Shown: positions 18,425 to 26,135, counted from the stretch's first letter. The stretch: DNA of 64,000 nucleotides from Nocardia transvalensis (GCF_015477765.1 NZ_JADLQQ010000002.1:781019-845018), one strand, 5' to 3'. Numbers and translations: made by a program. The notes: a model not told the origin generated them from the letters alone.

Positions 18425-18965
18425 CTACTCCCTGTTGTGACGGGCTCCCCCTTTGCCGAGTTTCATCCTCAGATAGGGCAACCAGACGGTCGGACGGGTA
18501 GCGATCGCCAATATCAGCGGACTGGGATCAAAGTAGGCGATTCGCTCGACTACTTTCCCATCACGCAGGGTAATCCGGTCCAGCACACGCAGATCGAATC
18601 GTTTACCGGCGATGGTTCCGGACAGCGTGTGCTCGATACAGCGTGTGCTCGATGACGACACCGTCATGCACTTGCGCCCACCAGAGCAGGTGACCGGCCA
18701 GATCAGGACACAACCGGAGCAGCCGTTCGAGCTCCTCGGCATCGGCGGCCGAGCTGTGCATCTCGGGGCGAAGCGGTTGTATGAGGTGAGCGTCCGGATG
18801 GAGCAGTCCGCCGAGCGCAGTCGGGTCCGGACTCGCCCAGAAGGCCCCGAAACGCGCCACGAACTCGGCGGCAATTGTCGCGGTGGTCGTAGCGTCGGTC
18901 GTCGCTGGCTTATCCGTCATACCGACGATCCAATCGAACAGATCGCCGCTCGTGCCGTCCGGCAT
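18425..18965 (-). pseudogene. SnoaL/NTF2-like protein broken by a 16-bp duplication
   Basis: Reading leftward, one frame gives EFVARFGAFWASPDPTAL, LGGLLHPDAHLIQPL and HLLWWAQVHDGVVIEHTL. A second frame continues with SGTIAGKRFDLRVLDRITL and KVVERIAYFDPSPL. Together they form a SnoaL-like/nuclear transport factor 2 fold (polyketide-cyclase-like or small-molecule isomerase). The frames are separated exactly by a 16-bp tandem duplication at 18622-18653; deleting one copy restores a continuous gene. The start could be the ATG at 18965 or at 18920. As it stands the product is truncated. Confidence 0.8.
18622..18653. repeat. perfect 16-bp tandem duplication inside the SnoaL-like gene
   Basis: ACAGCGTGTGCTCGAT occurs twice in immediate tandem (18622-18637 and 18638-18653). 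Sixteen is not a multiple of three, so the second copy shifts the reading frame of the gene on the minus strand. The copies are identical, which points to a recent event or an assembly artefact. Confidence 0.9.
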
Positions 18966-19066
18966 TACCCCGCCGGGCGAATACGACGAAAGCGAATACG
19001 CAGGGTTATCAGTAGAGCTGGTGCGGCGATCGGAACCCGCAGGCGCCACGGCTCGTTGGGGACGAC

Positions 19067-19957
19067 ATGGGAACGCCCTCCCCTCGCGTCCTCGCCGCCT
19101 GGTCACATCTCACCGTGCGGGTCACCCTGTCGCTGCTGATGATCGGGTTCGGCATGGTGAAGGTTGTTCCGGCGCAGTTCGTCACGTTCACCTTGCCGGG
19201 ACGGATGCTGGTCACGGTCGGCGAATCGACGAGCGCGGGCATGCTGTGGAAGTTCATGGCCGCCTCGACGGCCTACACGATCATCTCGAGCGCTGTCGAG
19301 GTGCTCGGCGGGATACTGCTGATCTTCCGCCGGACCGTACTGCTCGGTGCGCTGGTGTCGATGGCGGCAGTGGTTCAGGTCAGTGTTCTCAACATCTCCT
19401 ACGGCGTGCCGGTGGTGCTGGTGCCGCTGCTGATGTTGGTGATGGCGCTCGTCGTGTCGGCACCCTGGTGGAAACGGTTGGCAGAGGTACTCATTCGCGA
19501 GACCGACTCACCGCGTCGCCGCCCCGTAGAACTGGTGACCGATCGCCGGATCCGACTCCTCGGATCGGCAAGCCACCTGGTCTGCGCGGTGCTGGTGACC
19601 GTGGCCATCGGCGCCACCGCCATGAACAGCTACCACGACAACACCCGTCGCCTGTCTTCCTGGGACGGCGTATGGGCCGTCACCGTTTTCGACGGGCCCG
19701 GCCCGCTGTGGACGCACCTGGCCATCGACGATCGCCCCGCCTCTACGCGCCTGGTCCTGCGCCGCGGCACCGAACTGCTCGAACGCGACCTGAGGATCGA
19801 CCACGGCTCGGCACTCCTCCTCGCCGCCGGAGCCACACTCACCGTCACGCAGAACGCCCCCGATGCCCTGCGGCTGTCGGGCGAATTCGACGGTGCCGCG
19901 GTCCGCGCCGAATTACACCGACTCCCCGCTCTCCCCCGATCCGCGGACTTCCGCTGA
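19067..19957 (+). CDS. DoxX-like membrane protein
   Basis: A 296-residue membrane protein. The N-terminal ~150 residues have four hydrophobic segments in the DoxX/DoxD-like pattern (VRVTLSLLMIGFGMVKVVP, VEVLGGILLIFRR, LVPLLMLVMALVVS), typical of small quinone-linked or redox-associated membrane proteins. A fifth helix near residue 170 (AVLVTVAIGATAM) leads to a ~110-residue soluble C-terminal domain of unknown type, with SSWDGVWAVTVFDGPGPLWTHL. The ATG at 19067 follows GGGGACGAC. It is convergent with the HxlR regulator gene and overlaps its 3' end by 45 bp. Confidence 0.75.
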   Translation: MGTPSPRVLAAWSHLTVRVTLSLLMIGFGMVKVVPAQFVTFTLPGRMLVTVGESTSAGMLWKFMAASTAYTIISSAVEVLGGILLIFRRTVLLGALVSMAAVVQVSVLNISYGVPVVLVPLLMLVMALVVSAPWWKRLAEVLIRETDSPRRRPVELVTDRRIRLLGSASHLVCAVLVTVAIGATAMNSYHDNTRRLSSWDGVWAVTVFDGPGPLWTHLAIDDRPASTRLVLRRGTELLERDLRIDHGSALLLAAGATLTVTQNAPDALRLSGEFDGAAVRAELHRLPALPRSADFR

Positions 19958-20275
19958 CGCATAAGCGGCTCCCCATCGGTTCAACCACGCCACAGCGGGC
20001 GCGAGCGACTCCCCCAGTTCGGTCAGCGAATATTCGACCCGCGGCGGCACCTCCGGGTAGACCGTGCGGGTGATGAGGCCGTCGGCCTCGAGTTCGCGTA
20101 ACTGGCGGGTCAGCACGCGCGGGTTGACGGGGCCGACCAAGCGGCCGAGTTCGCCGAATCGGCGGCGGCCGTCGAGCAGGTTCTTGATAATCGTCAGCTT
20201 CCATGCGCCACCGAGCACCGCGACGGCTACCTCTACGGGACATACGGCCAACGCCGTCTGTACCGGCTTCCGCAT
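19913..20275 (-). CDS. HxlR-family transcriptional regulator
   Basis: A 120-residue winged-helix regulator. The family signature is clear: CPVEVAVAVLGGAWKLTIIKNLLDG, RRFGELGRLVGPVNPRVLTRQLRELEADGLI and PPRVEYSLTELGESL. A Cys early in the protein (ALAVCPVE) is in the position used by redox- or aldehyde-sensing family members. The ATG at 20275 has AGGTAGGAG about 5 bases upstream. HxlR genes often sit divergent to a flavin/quinone reductase that they control; here that neighbour survives only as a stump at 20368, so the regulator may have lost its target. Confidence 0.92.
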   Translation of the reverse strand: MRKPVQTALAVCPVEVAVAVLGGAWKLTIIKNLLDGRRRFGELGRLVGPVNPRVLTRQLRELEADGLITRTVYPEVPPRVEYSLTELGESLAPAVAWLNRWGAAYASAEVRGSGESGESV

Positions 20276-20367
20276 TGGGGCTCCTACCTCTTCGCTTACC
20301 TTTCGGTCACTATGCGCCTCGAATGTCAGTACTTGGCACATCCGGGACTAGGAACGAAAGTATCCCT

Positions 20368-20575
20368 GTGACTTCCTCCGGATCAATCCTCTGGATCTTC
20401 GCCCACCCCGACCCCGACTCGCTGAGCCACTCGCTGTATCGGCACGGCGTGGAGCACCTGCGGCGCTCCGGACACCAGGTCACCGCGGTCGACCTGTACG
20501 CGGAGCGCTGGAACCCCATCCTGAGCGACGACGACACGGCCGGCGCCACCGGCGCGACCCTGTCCGATCGGCAAC
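20368..20575 (+). pseudogene. NAD(P)H:quinone oxidoreductase / flavodoxin-fold fragment
   Basis: From a GTG at 20368 with AGGAAC upstream, about 65 residues resemble the N-terminus of an MdaB/YwrO-type NAD(P)H-dependent oxidoreductase (ILWIFAHPDPDSLSHSLYRHG, HQVTAVDLYAERWNPILS). Homology then stops and the frame runs on with no family features to 20706. The 3' three-quarters of the gene are missing. It is divergent from the HxlR regulator, the usual arrangement for an intact pair. Confidence 0.7.
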
Positions 20576-20584
20576 GCCACGCAA

Positions 20585-20640
20585 CACGCGAGCATCAAAC
20601 CTGTAGGTCCGGCACCGACCACGATCACCTCGGTGGTCAT
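20585..20640 (-). pseudogene. FAD-dependent monooxygenase N-terminal stump
   Basis: On the minus strand an ATG at 20640 begins MTTEVIVVGAGPTGLMLAC, the Rossmann GxGxxG start of a PHBH-type FAD-dependent monooxygenase. After about 20 residues homology ends where the quinone-reductase stump begins on the other strand. Its promoter side faces the nested palindrome at 20691-20735. Confidence 0.65.
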
Positions 20641-20690
20641 GAGATCACTCCTGTTCCCTCGCATTGTGATTCGAGCGCCGCTCCCCCGTC

Positions 20691-20735
20691 TGTCAGTTTC
20701 ATTTGACAAACCGGCTCTGTCAAGTAAAACTGACA
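20691..20735. promoter_or_regulatory. nested inverted repeat with embedded promoter
   Basis: Left arm TGTCAGTTTCATTTGACA (20691-20708) and right arm TGTCAAGTAAAACTGACA (20718-20735) pair at 15 or more of 18 positions around a 9-bp centre. The inner halves TTGACA/TGTCAA are perfect. TTGACA at 20703 with TAAAAC at 20725 (16-bp spacer) could be the -35/-10 of the HTH/Clp-N genes. The dyad lies between them and the divergent monooxygenase stump, a typical operator position. The cognate repressor was not identified. Confidence 0.65.
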
Positions 20736-20941
20736 TGGTGGAGATGGAAGAACTCTCGCGGCATGTGCGTTCGACCGATCCCACCGTCGGATTCCGCGCG
20801 GTGAGCGCGTTGCACCGGTTGGCCGAGCAGGTGGAGGCAGCCGCCGTGGCGCATGCCCGTGCGCAAGGGTGGACATGGGAGCAGATCGGCGATGCGCTCG
20901 GCGTGACCCGCCAATCCGCACACACGAAATACGGAAAGTGA
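20735..20941 (+). CDS. small helix-turn-helix protein
   Basis: A 68-residue DNA-binding protein consisting of one helical lead (VGFRAVSALHRLAEQVEAAAVAHARAQG) and a helix-turn-helix (WTWEQIGDALGVTRQSAHTKYG), similar to the HTH proteins paired with Clp-N genes in actinomycetes. The ATG at 20735 overlaps the right arm of the dyad; an ATG at 20744 is an alternative start. It ends 7 bases before the Clp-N gene, so the two form an operon. Confidence 0.8.
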   Translation: MVEMEELSRHVRSTDPTVGFRAVSALHRLAEQVEAAAVAHARAQGWTWEQIGDALGVTRQSAHTKYGK

Positions 20942-20948
20942 GACCACC

Positions 20949-21434
20949 ATGTGGGATCGGATCACCAAGTCGAACCCATTCGCAGCCGTACTCACGGCAG
21001 CCCTCGACGAGGCCGGTCGGCGTGGCGCGCGACGGCTCGGCACCGACCACCTGCTCCTCGGCCTCTTGCACGACCCCGAATCCGCGGCGGCGCGCGCACT
21101 CAATGTCACGCTCGACGACGCCCATTCCGCGCTCGACGACCTCGACCGCACCGCCCTGGCCACGATCGGACTGGACGTACAGGCACTCGAACTGCCCGGC
21201 CCCCGCCCCTACAAACCACTCCCCCTGAGCCGCAACAACTCCACCTCGAATGCCCGAGCCGTCCTCCGCGACGCGGTAGGTGCGACCAGCCTGAAGACCC
21301 GGCGTCTCGCACCGAATCATCTGCTCCGCTCCCTACTCACCCTGACTCCCCCAGACCCGGCCGTAGAACTCTTCACCCACCTCGGCATCGACCCCCACAC
21401 AACCCGCGAACGCCTCGCCGCCCTGGAACCCTGA
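20949..21434 (+). CDS. Clp N-terminal domain protein
   Basis: A 161-residue protein with two Clp-N repeats and no AAA+ ATPase. The first repeat is AAVLTAALDEAGRRGARRLGTDHLLLGLL; the second is about residues 95-155 (ARAVLRDAVGATSLKTRRLAPNHLLRSLL). In ClpA/ClpC this domain binds adaptors and substrates. Stand-alone versions next to a small HTH protein are common in actinobacteria, where they probably help sense or tether misfolded or marked proteins. GAGACCACC precedes the ATG. Confidence 0.85.
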   Translation: MWDRITKSNPFAAVLTAALDEAGRRGARRLGTDHLLLGLLHDPESAAARALNVTLDDAHSALDDLDRTALATIGLDVQALELPGPRPYKPLPLSRNNSTSNARAVLRDAVGATSLKTRRLAPNHLLRSLLTLTPPDPAVELFTHLGIDPHTTRERLAALEP

Positions 21435-21823
21435 GGAATTGCGCTGGCAAACCCGTATTCCAACGCGGGCAATACTCAGCCTTATCGCCGAACAGCACGG
21501 GTCCGATCCACTGAGACCGAGCCTCTGTCTCGGCCGCGCAATAGCCGTCCCGCTACTCGCCTACTGACGCGCGTAGGGGTTGATGGTGCAGTGCTTGACT
21601 GTCATCGAGACGTGCAGGCGCAGGCAGCAGATGTGCTGGTTGGTAGCCGGCATCGGTCACAACGGACCGAACATCCTCCACAGCCAGCGGTTCGCCGGGA
21701 TTGGACTCAGCCACCGCGGGGCTCCACCCGGAGGCTGATGCGGTTGAGGGCCGGGTGGCCCGCTGTCGCCACTCACCACCGGGAGCGCTACGCTGATGTT
21801 AGATCGCAGTTCCCGCCACGCGA
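21435..21823. other. intergenic region, no gene recognised
   Basis: About 390 bp between the Clp-N gene and the 3' end of the GNAT gene. Short open frames exist, but none has a recognisable domain, a ribosome-binding site or convincing codon bias. Confidence 0.4.
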
Positions 21824-22411
21824 TCAAGCTGCGTCCCGTTCCAACTCACGGATCAACACATCGAAGCGCGGCGCGTCCGGCCAATGAGGCTTCATTGTGC
21901 CGACTTTTCGCCAGCCCCAGCTGCGGTAGCGGCGATACGCTCTCTCGTTATCCGGCTCGACGAGCAATGTCGCCCGCTTCTCGGGTCGGCGGATCAGTAG
22001 CTCATCGTGCAAAGCTCGCGCCACGCCGTGCCCAGCGTAATCGGCGCAAACCATGATCTCGCTCAGTGCGAACGTGCGCACCCCGTCCTCGACTGTGAAT
22101 GCCTCCCGGTCTGCGTCTGGGTCATCCAACTTCAACGCTTCCCACCAGCGGCCATCCGGTGGCAGTGGCCATCCCCATGTTTGCCCGACTGGCTTGCCAT
22201 CAGCGCGTGCGATCACGAGTTCGAACCCGTTGTAGCCGCGGGTGTAGGCGTCGAATCGGTTCATGAACTCCGCGGGCGAGTCGAAGGGGTCGCCGGATGC
22301 GATGGCGTCCACGTAGGAGCGGCGGTAGATGTCCTCTACAACTTCGCGCAGTTCCCGTGCTGATTGTGTGGTGTGATGCTCGAATTCAAGACCCGCGAGA
22401 GCATCAGTCAT
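21824..22411 (-). CDS. GNAT-family N-acetyltransferase
   Basis: A 195-residue cytoplasmic acyltransferase of the GNAT fold. The acetyl-CoA-binding beta4-alpha3 region is seen as FALSEIMVCADYAGHGVARALHDELLIRRPEKRATLLV, with the pyrophosphate loop in a variant form (YAGHGVA for Q/RxxGxG/A). A conserved C-terminal YRSWGWRKVG strand follows. The acceptor is unknown. Its ATG overlaps the stop of the upstream regulator gene by four bases, so both are translated from one message; a GNAT enzyme and a regulator may act together on the same pathway or signal. Confidence 0.85.
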   Translation of the reverse strand: MTDALAGLEFEHHTTQSARELREVVEDIYRRSYVDAIASGDPFDSPAEFMNRFDAYTRGYNGFELVIARADGKPVGQTWGWPLPPDGRWWEALKLDDPDADREAFTVEDGVRTFALSEIMVCADYAGHGVARALHDELLIRRPEKRATLLVEPDNERAYRRYRSWGWRKVGTMKPHWPDAPRFDVLIRELERDAA

Positions 22412-23763
22412 GCCGTGATCGCCTTGTGCTCGAGGATGTCGAACTTTTCGCAGAATTCCTCACCCGGAGACAGTTGGTCGGCGGCGCGGCGAACCGGATC
22501 CAGCACGCGGAGCGTACGGATGGAGGACAGCTTCGCGAGATCGCCGAGCACGGATTGCGCCTCGGTCAGTGCGCCACTAAGGTCGCCGATCTGCGCTCTT
22601 GTTGCGGCTGTCCAGGCCCTGAGATTTGTCGCGTTGCGGGTACCGACACCCTGATTCGCCGCTGCGGCCTCGTACAGATCCAAGGATCTGGTCAGCAAGC
22701 CGAGATCGCCGTAGCCGCGCGCCTCGAGCGCGGCTATCTCCGAATGGGTCACGAACCGCAGCCACTGCGGGCATTCGTTGATCGGCTCGTACTGGGCTGC
22801 GTGGTCGATCTCTCGCCAGGCGGTCGCAATTGCACGTCCGAACGCCGCCCGGTCGCCCAGCACGGCGTGCACTTGGGCTTCGCGCACCGCGATCAGGGCG
22901 TGGATGCGGCCGGGAGGCCGGCCGCGCATGAGATCACGGGCGCGATTGACCAACTTGAGAGCGCGATACGGACTACCTTCGCCTGCTCGGCTCAGTGCGA
23001 TGGACTGGTTCGCTGCATTCATGCAGGTATGGGCGAGGAGATCGTTGTCGTCGGCTTGCGTTCCCAGCGCCATTGCCTCGTCGTAGCAGCGTCGTGTGAG
23101 GTCGTGCCGGTCGGCATCGTAAGCCAGCCAACCAGTTTGCGCTGCTAGTAGCCCCACGGCGCTCATGAAAGCGTCACCGGTTGCCGAGTCGTACACGCAC
23201 ATGTCGAGCGCGCGTTTCGCGCGTGCCAGTTCCTCCACCGCGAAATCTATGACCTTTGCCCCGCCTACCCGCTGGTCTTCCTGCTCGAGGGCGTCCACGC
23301 CGTCCAGCAGATCTCGAACGTCGCCCATGCCTACACGGCCATAGCCGCCAGAGGCGAGAAGTGCAGCTATGCCGGTGGCAGTCAGCTTCCCGAGTTCACG
23401 TCGCTTCACATCGTCTTCGACTTCCCACGTGCACGACCCGAGCCCTGGTGAGTCGAGCCTGTCACGTATCGCAGCGGTGGATGATGGCCCTTCGAGGACA
23501 GGATGCCCTCCTAGGGGCGGTCTCGCACCGGCGAGCGCAGACCAGAACCGCTCTCGCTGTACAGAGTTCAGCCGTGCGTACACAGTGTCCAGCACTTCGG
23601 CCGACCGGCCGCGCACCGGTCGCTCGTCGGTCGCTCGGTACTCCCACTTCTGGACTGTTGCAGTCCGGTATCCAACTTCTTCGGCGAATTCGTCCTGCGT
23701 CATCCGCAGGGCGATGTCTCGTAGCGCCCGGACTTCTCTCCCTGTCCAGGTGATGACGATCAT
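22408..23763 (-). CDS. XRE-type regulator with TPR-like C-terminal domain
   Basis: A 451-residue protein. Residues ~8-60 form a helix-turn-helix (REVRALRDIALRMTQDEFAEEVGYRTATVQKW). The remaining ~380 residues are alpha-helical, tetratricopeptide-like repeats (LLAHTCMNAANQSIALSRAG, FGRAIATAWREIDHAA, RSLDLYEAAAANQG), the usual design of large actinomycete regulators that bind a peptide or metabolite. The ATG at 23763 has AAGGGGCGGCG upstream; an in-frame extension to 24261 exists but lacks coding character. Three phased CGTACG palindromes lie 31-58 bp upstream of its start. It is co-transcribed with the GNAT gene. Confidence 0.85.
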   Translation of the reverse strand: MIVITWTGREVRALRDIALRMTQDEFAEEVGYRTATVQKWEYRATDERPVRGRSAEVLDTVYARLNSVQRERFWSALAGARPPLGGHPVLEGPSSTAAIRDRLDSPGLGSCTWEVEDDVKRRELGKLTATGIAALLASGGYGRVGMGDVRDLLDGVDALEQEDQRVGGAKVIDFAVEELARAKRALDMCVYDSATGDAFMSAVGLLAAQTGWLAYDADRHDLTRRCYDEAMALGTQADDNDLLAHTCMNAANQSIALSRAGEGSPYRALKLVNRARDLMRGRPPGRIHALIAVREAQVHAVLGDRAAFGRAIATAWREIDHAAQYEPINECPQWLRFVTHSEIAALEARGYGDLGLLTRSLDLYEAAAANQGVGTRNATNLRAWTAATRAQIGDLSGALTEAQSVLGDLAKLSSIRTLRVLDPVRRAADQLSPGEEFCEKFDILEHKAITA

Positions 23764-23793
23764 CGCCGCCCCTTGCCCGCGCATCCAACGGTC

Positions 23794-23821
23794 CGTACGG
23801 GAAGCGTACGACCTCCGTACG
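23794..23821. promoter_or_regulatory. three CGTACG palindromes at exact 11-bp spacing
   Basis: CGTACG occurs at 23794-23799, 23805-23810 and 23816-23821, each start 11 bp from the last, so all sites face the same side of the helix. The array lies between the start of the XRE/TPR regulator (23763, minus) and the divergent recombinase-like operon (23947, plus). It is a strong candidate operator for autoregulation or divergent control. Confidence 0.65.
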
Positions 23822-23946
23822 AGGTTTGTGTCTGGGTTGAGTAGCTCAGCTCGGCGACGCTGTGAATATGCCCCGCTGCCGGGTTGATGCCAGAGCTCCG
23901 GCGGCGGGTGCCCTCGAGCCGTTCTACCGACGCGGAGTGCAGGCAC

Positions 23947-24267
23947 ATGAAGGCAATCGGATTTGTGGATAAGGAACTCTCCGGAACCGACCAGGGCAAC
24001 GATGAGCGCCAGATACGGGAGTACGCCCGCAATAACGGGTTCGATCTGGCCCGGACACTCGCCGCTGGGTCGTCGCGAACGAAAGATCACATAGTCGACC
24101 TCCTGAACCTGGTTCGGAAGCTCGGCGCGGACGCGGTCCTCGTCCCGCGACTGCAGCACTTCGATGGCCGGGCAAACGCCGTTCTCACCTTCTGCAGAGT
24201 GGTCGACACCGCCAGCGGAACCGTTTGGGAGCGTGGTCAATTCGTATGGGAACGGGAGCACGCATGA
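23947..24267 (+). CDS. recombinase-like (resolvase N-domain-like) small protein
   Basis: A 106-residue protein resembling the N-terminal fold of serine recombinases: IGFVDKELSGTDQGNDERQIREYARNNGFDL aligns in spirit with the IGYARVST-DQ start, and LVRKLGADAVLVPRLQHF matches the later strand. The usual YxRVS context is altered and no DNA-binding domain follows. It is therefore more likely a regulatory or degenerate relative, of a kind frequent in actinomycetes, than an active recombinase. It starts an operon of three genes with ATGA overlaps. Confidence 0.65.
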   Translation: MKAIGFVDKELSGTDQGNDERQIREYARNNGFDLARTLAAGSSRTKDHIVDLLNLVRKLGADAVLVPRLQHFDGRANAVLTFCRVVDTASGTVWERGQFVWEREHA

Positions 24268-24479
24268 GCACCCCTGCGGCGACGATCGCGTTCGTCGCTT
24301 CTTCGACCCTCGCCCTGGCTGGGTATCGGTTCCTTAGTGGCTTGCACAGGACAGCCATGCATCGGGTTGGCGGACGGCCGGTGACCGTGGCCGAACTGCG
24401 GACGAGGTGTGGCGGGACAAGCGCGCGGAAGGCTGGCGCGCATGGCGCACCGCGGGGCGCGGAAGTAGTCCATTCATGA
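24264..24479 (+). CDS. small membrane-associated protein, hypothetical
   Basis: A 71-residue protein overlapping its upstream neighbour by four bases (ATGA). An N-terminal hydrophobic segment (ATIAFVASSTLALAGYRFL) may be a membrane anchor or signal; the rest is basic. The family is not recognised. The tight coupling on both sides supports it being a real gene. Confidence 0.55.
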   Translation: MSTPAATIAFVASSTLALAGYRFLSGLHRTAMHRVGGRPVTVAELRTRCGGTSARKAGAHGAPRGAEVVHS

Positions 24480-24757
24480 CCACGAACGTGCCGTTTGGGC
24501 CGATTCGGCCGGAGCACGCGGTCGACGGTTGGAGCCTGGCCGGCGGTCCCGATGAATGGTGGCTGACAAAGGACTTCGGCGAGTACCGGATGCGCGTCAA
24601 GGCCACGACGGCGACCACCGTCGCGTGGCGAATCGGCTACCTCGACGGCCGACTACGGCGAGAAGCATCCGCAGTCGACGTCGATGAGGCGAAGACCCAA
24701 GCCGAGAAGTGGGTTTCGTCGCACCACGCCGACCGGCCCGAGGACGCCCAGGACTGA
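24476..24757 (+). CDS. hypothetical protein, third gene of the overlapping operon
   Basis: A 93-residue soluble protein starting at an ATGA overlap. Visible features are aromatic-rich segments (DGWSLAGGPDEWWLTKDFGEYRMRV) and a short acidic C-terminus. The composition resembles a small beta-rich fold, and the family is not recognised. It ends 65 bp before the ThiC-like gene, so read-through into the biosynthetic cluster is possible. Confidence 0.6.
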   Translation: MTTNVPFGPIRPEHAVDGWSLAGGPDEWWLTKDFGEYRMRVKATTATTVAWRIGYLDGRLRREASAVDVDEAKTQAEKWVSSHHADRPEDAQD

Positions 24758-24822
24758 ATCACCGGAATAACCCGTCTTTGACCGAAATCTGTTGTTTTGC
24801 AGTGTGATTGAAAGGTTCGACA

Positions 24823-26133
24823 ATGACCGATTTGACCAGAGTGCCACAGTTCCTCGCAGTGTGCGTGGACGAGGACTTGGACCCTGAGATGGCAGCGGAA
24901 GCCGTACGAGACGGGCGCTTGGTGTTCCTGTGTAGCAGCGCAAGTCGTTCGATGCCCGGCTTTGCTCCGTTGTTGGTTGGGCCGGGTACCCGCCGCAAGA
25001 TCGCTGCGTTGGTAGGACTCGGGCCTCGAGACATTGACCGTGAGGCGATCGTGGGAACGATGAGCGTCATCCTGGCTGCGCGACCAGACGCGGTGATGGA
25101 TCTGACCACCAACCCTGAAGGCGTTGCACTTCGCGCCGACCTCAAGGAGGTGATGGGCATCCCCCTCGGCGCCTGTCTGACCTATGACCTGTTCACCGAT
25201 CCGCGAAGACGGTTGAGCCGCACCGAGTTTCTGGAGCGCTTCGAGATGGGCCTCGCAACCGGCGTGGATTTTGTCCTGGTGCACATGGGGATGACCCCTG
25301 CGCTCGCTGAGCAGATGGAGAAATCGCCGCGTGTCATGCCGACAACGTCCCGGGGTGGTGGTCTGGTTGCCCGGTACATGAAGATGCACAACGCCGAGAA
25401 CCCGCTGATCGAATACCTCGACGGCATCATCGAGATCTGCCGCCGACGCGAGGTGGTGCTCGACCTCGGCGACATCTTCCGCCCCGGCTGCGCCGCCGAC
25501 GCCGGTGACGAGCTGAAATGGCAGGAGATTCAGCTGCTGGCCGCGCTGCGTAAGGAAATCCTCGCAGAAGGCGTGCAGGTGCTCTGCGAGACCGGCGGCC
25601 ACATGCCGTTGCACCGCATCCCCGAATTGATCCCGACCTACAAGAAAGCGCTCGGCGGTGCTCCGCTGTGGCTGGCCGGGCCGATGGTGATCGATAACGG
25701 CGTCACCCTCGACGACACCGTGAACACCTTGGGCATCGCCGCCGCGGGGACATGTGGAGGGGATATGTTCGCGTCCATCACCCACAACGAGCACTACGCC
25801 ATGCCGACCGCACCCGACACCGCCACCTCGGTCCGTATGGCCCGCGTCGCAATCACCGCCCTCGAAGTCGCACGCGACAACCACGCCGAGGTAACACGGC
25901 AGCGCGCGATCAGCGTGGCCCGCCGCGCGAACAACTGGGAGATCCAGGCCGGACACGCGCTGTATCGAGATCTGGCGAATCAGGTGTTCATCCAGCACGG
26001 CCTGAAAACGGGCGCGCCCTGCACGATCTGCGGAAAGTACTGCCCGCACATCGTCGCCAAGAAAGAGCACGAGGAACAACCACGGGTCGCGGAAGCCACA
26101 CCACTGCCGATGCCTCGGGTGGCGGGAGACTGA
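24823..26133 (+). CDS. ThiC-like radical SAM enzyme
   Basis: A 436-residue protein of the ThiC superfamily. Shared landmarks are VRDGRLVFLCSS near residue 32, the VMDLTTN barrel strand, LAGPMVIDNGVTLDDTV, GTCGGDMFASITHNEHYAMPT and a C-terminal iron-sulfur cysteine cluster. True ThiC makes the thiamine pyrimidine from aminoimidazole ribotide; short relatives (BzaF type) make 5-hydroxybenzimidazole. Here the cluster reads CTICGKYC, C-x2-C-x3-C rather than ThiC's C-x2-C-x4-C, and the protein is shorter than actinobacterial ThiC. It is probably a paralogue with a different product. GAAAGG precedes the ATG. It is the first gene of a four-gene set with a nucleotidyltransferase-fold protein, an epimerase and a methyltransferase. 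Confidence 0.85.
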   Translation: MTDLTRVPQFLAVCVDEDLDPEMAAEAVRDGRLVFLCSSASRSMPGFAPLLVGPGTRRKIAALVGLGPRDIDREAIVGTMSVILAARPDAVMDLTTNPEGVALRADLKEVMGIPLGACLTYDLFTDPRRRLSRTEFLERFEMGLATGVDFVLVHMGMTPALAEQMEKSPRVMPTTSRGGGLVARYMKMHNAENPLIEYLDGIIEICRRREVVLDLGDIFRPGCAADAGDELKWQEIQLLAALRKEILAEGVQVLCETGGHMPLHRIPELIPTYKKALGGAPLWLAGPMVIDNGVTLDDTVNTLGIAAAGTCGGDMFASITHNEHYAMPTAPDTATSVRMARVAITALEVARDNHAEVTRQRAISVARRANNWEIQAGHALYRDLANQVFIQHGLKTGAPCTICGKYCPHIVAKKEHEEQPRVAEATPLPMPRVAGD

Positions 26134-26135
26134 TC

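Noticed and set aside
23947..24267. Active serine integrase/resolvase for the mobile module
   Set aside because: Only ~106 residues, altered active-site context, no DNA-binding domain, and located outside the module.
24823..26133. TPP riboswitch upstream of the ThiC-like gene
   Set aside because: Only 65 bp separate it from the previous gene and no THI-box CUGAGA-type elements are seen; this also argues against a thiamine-pathway role.
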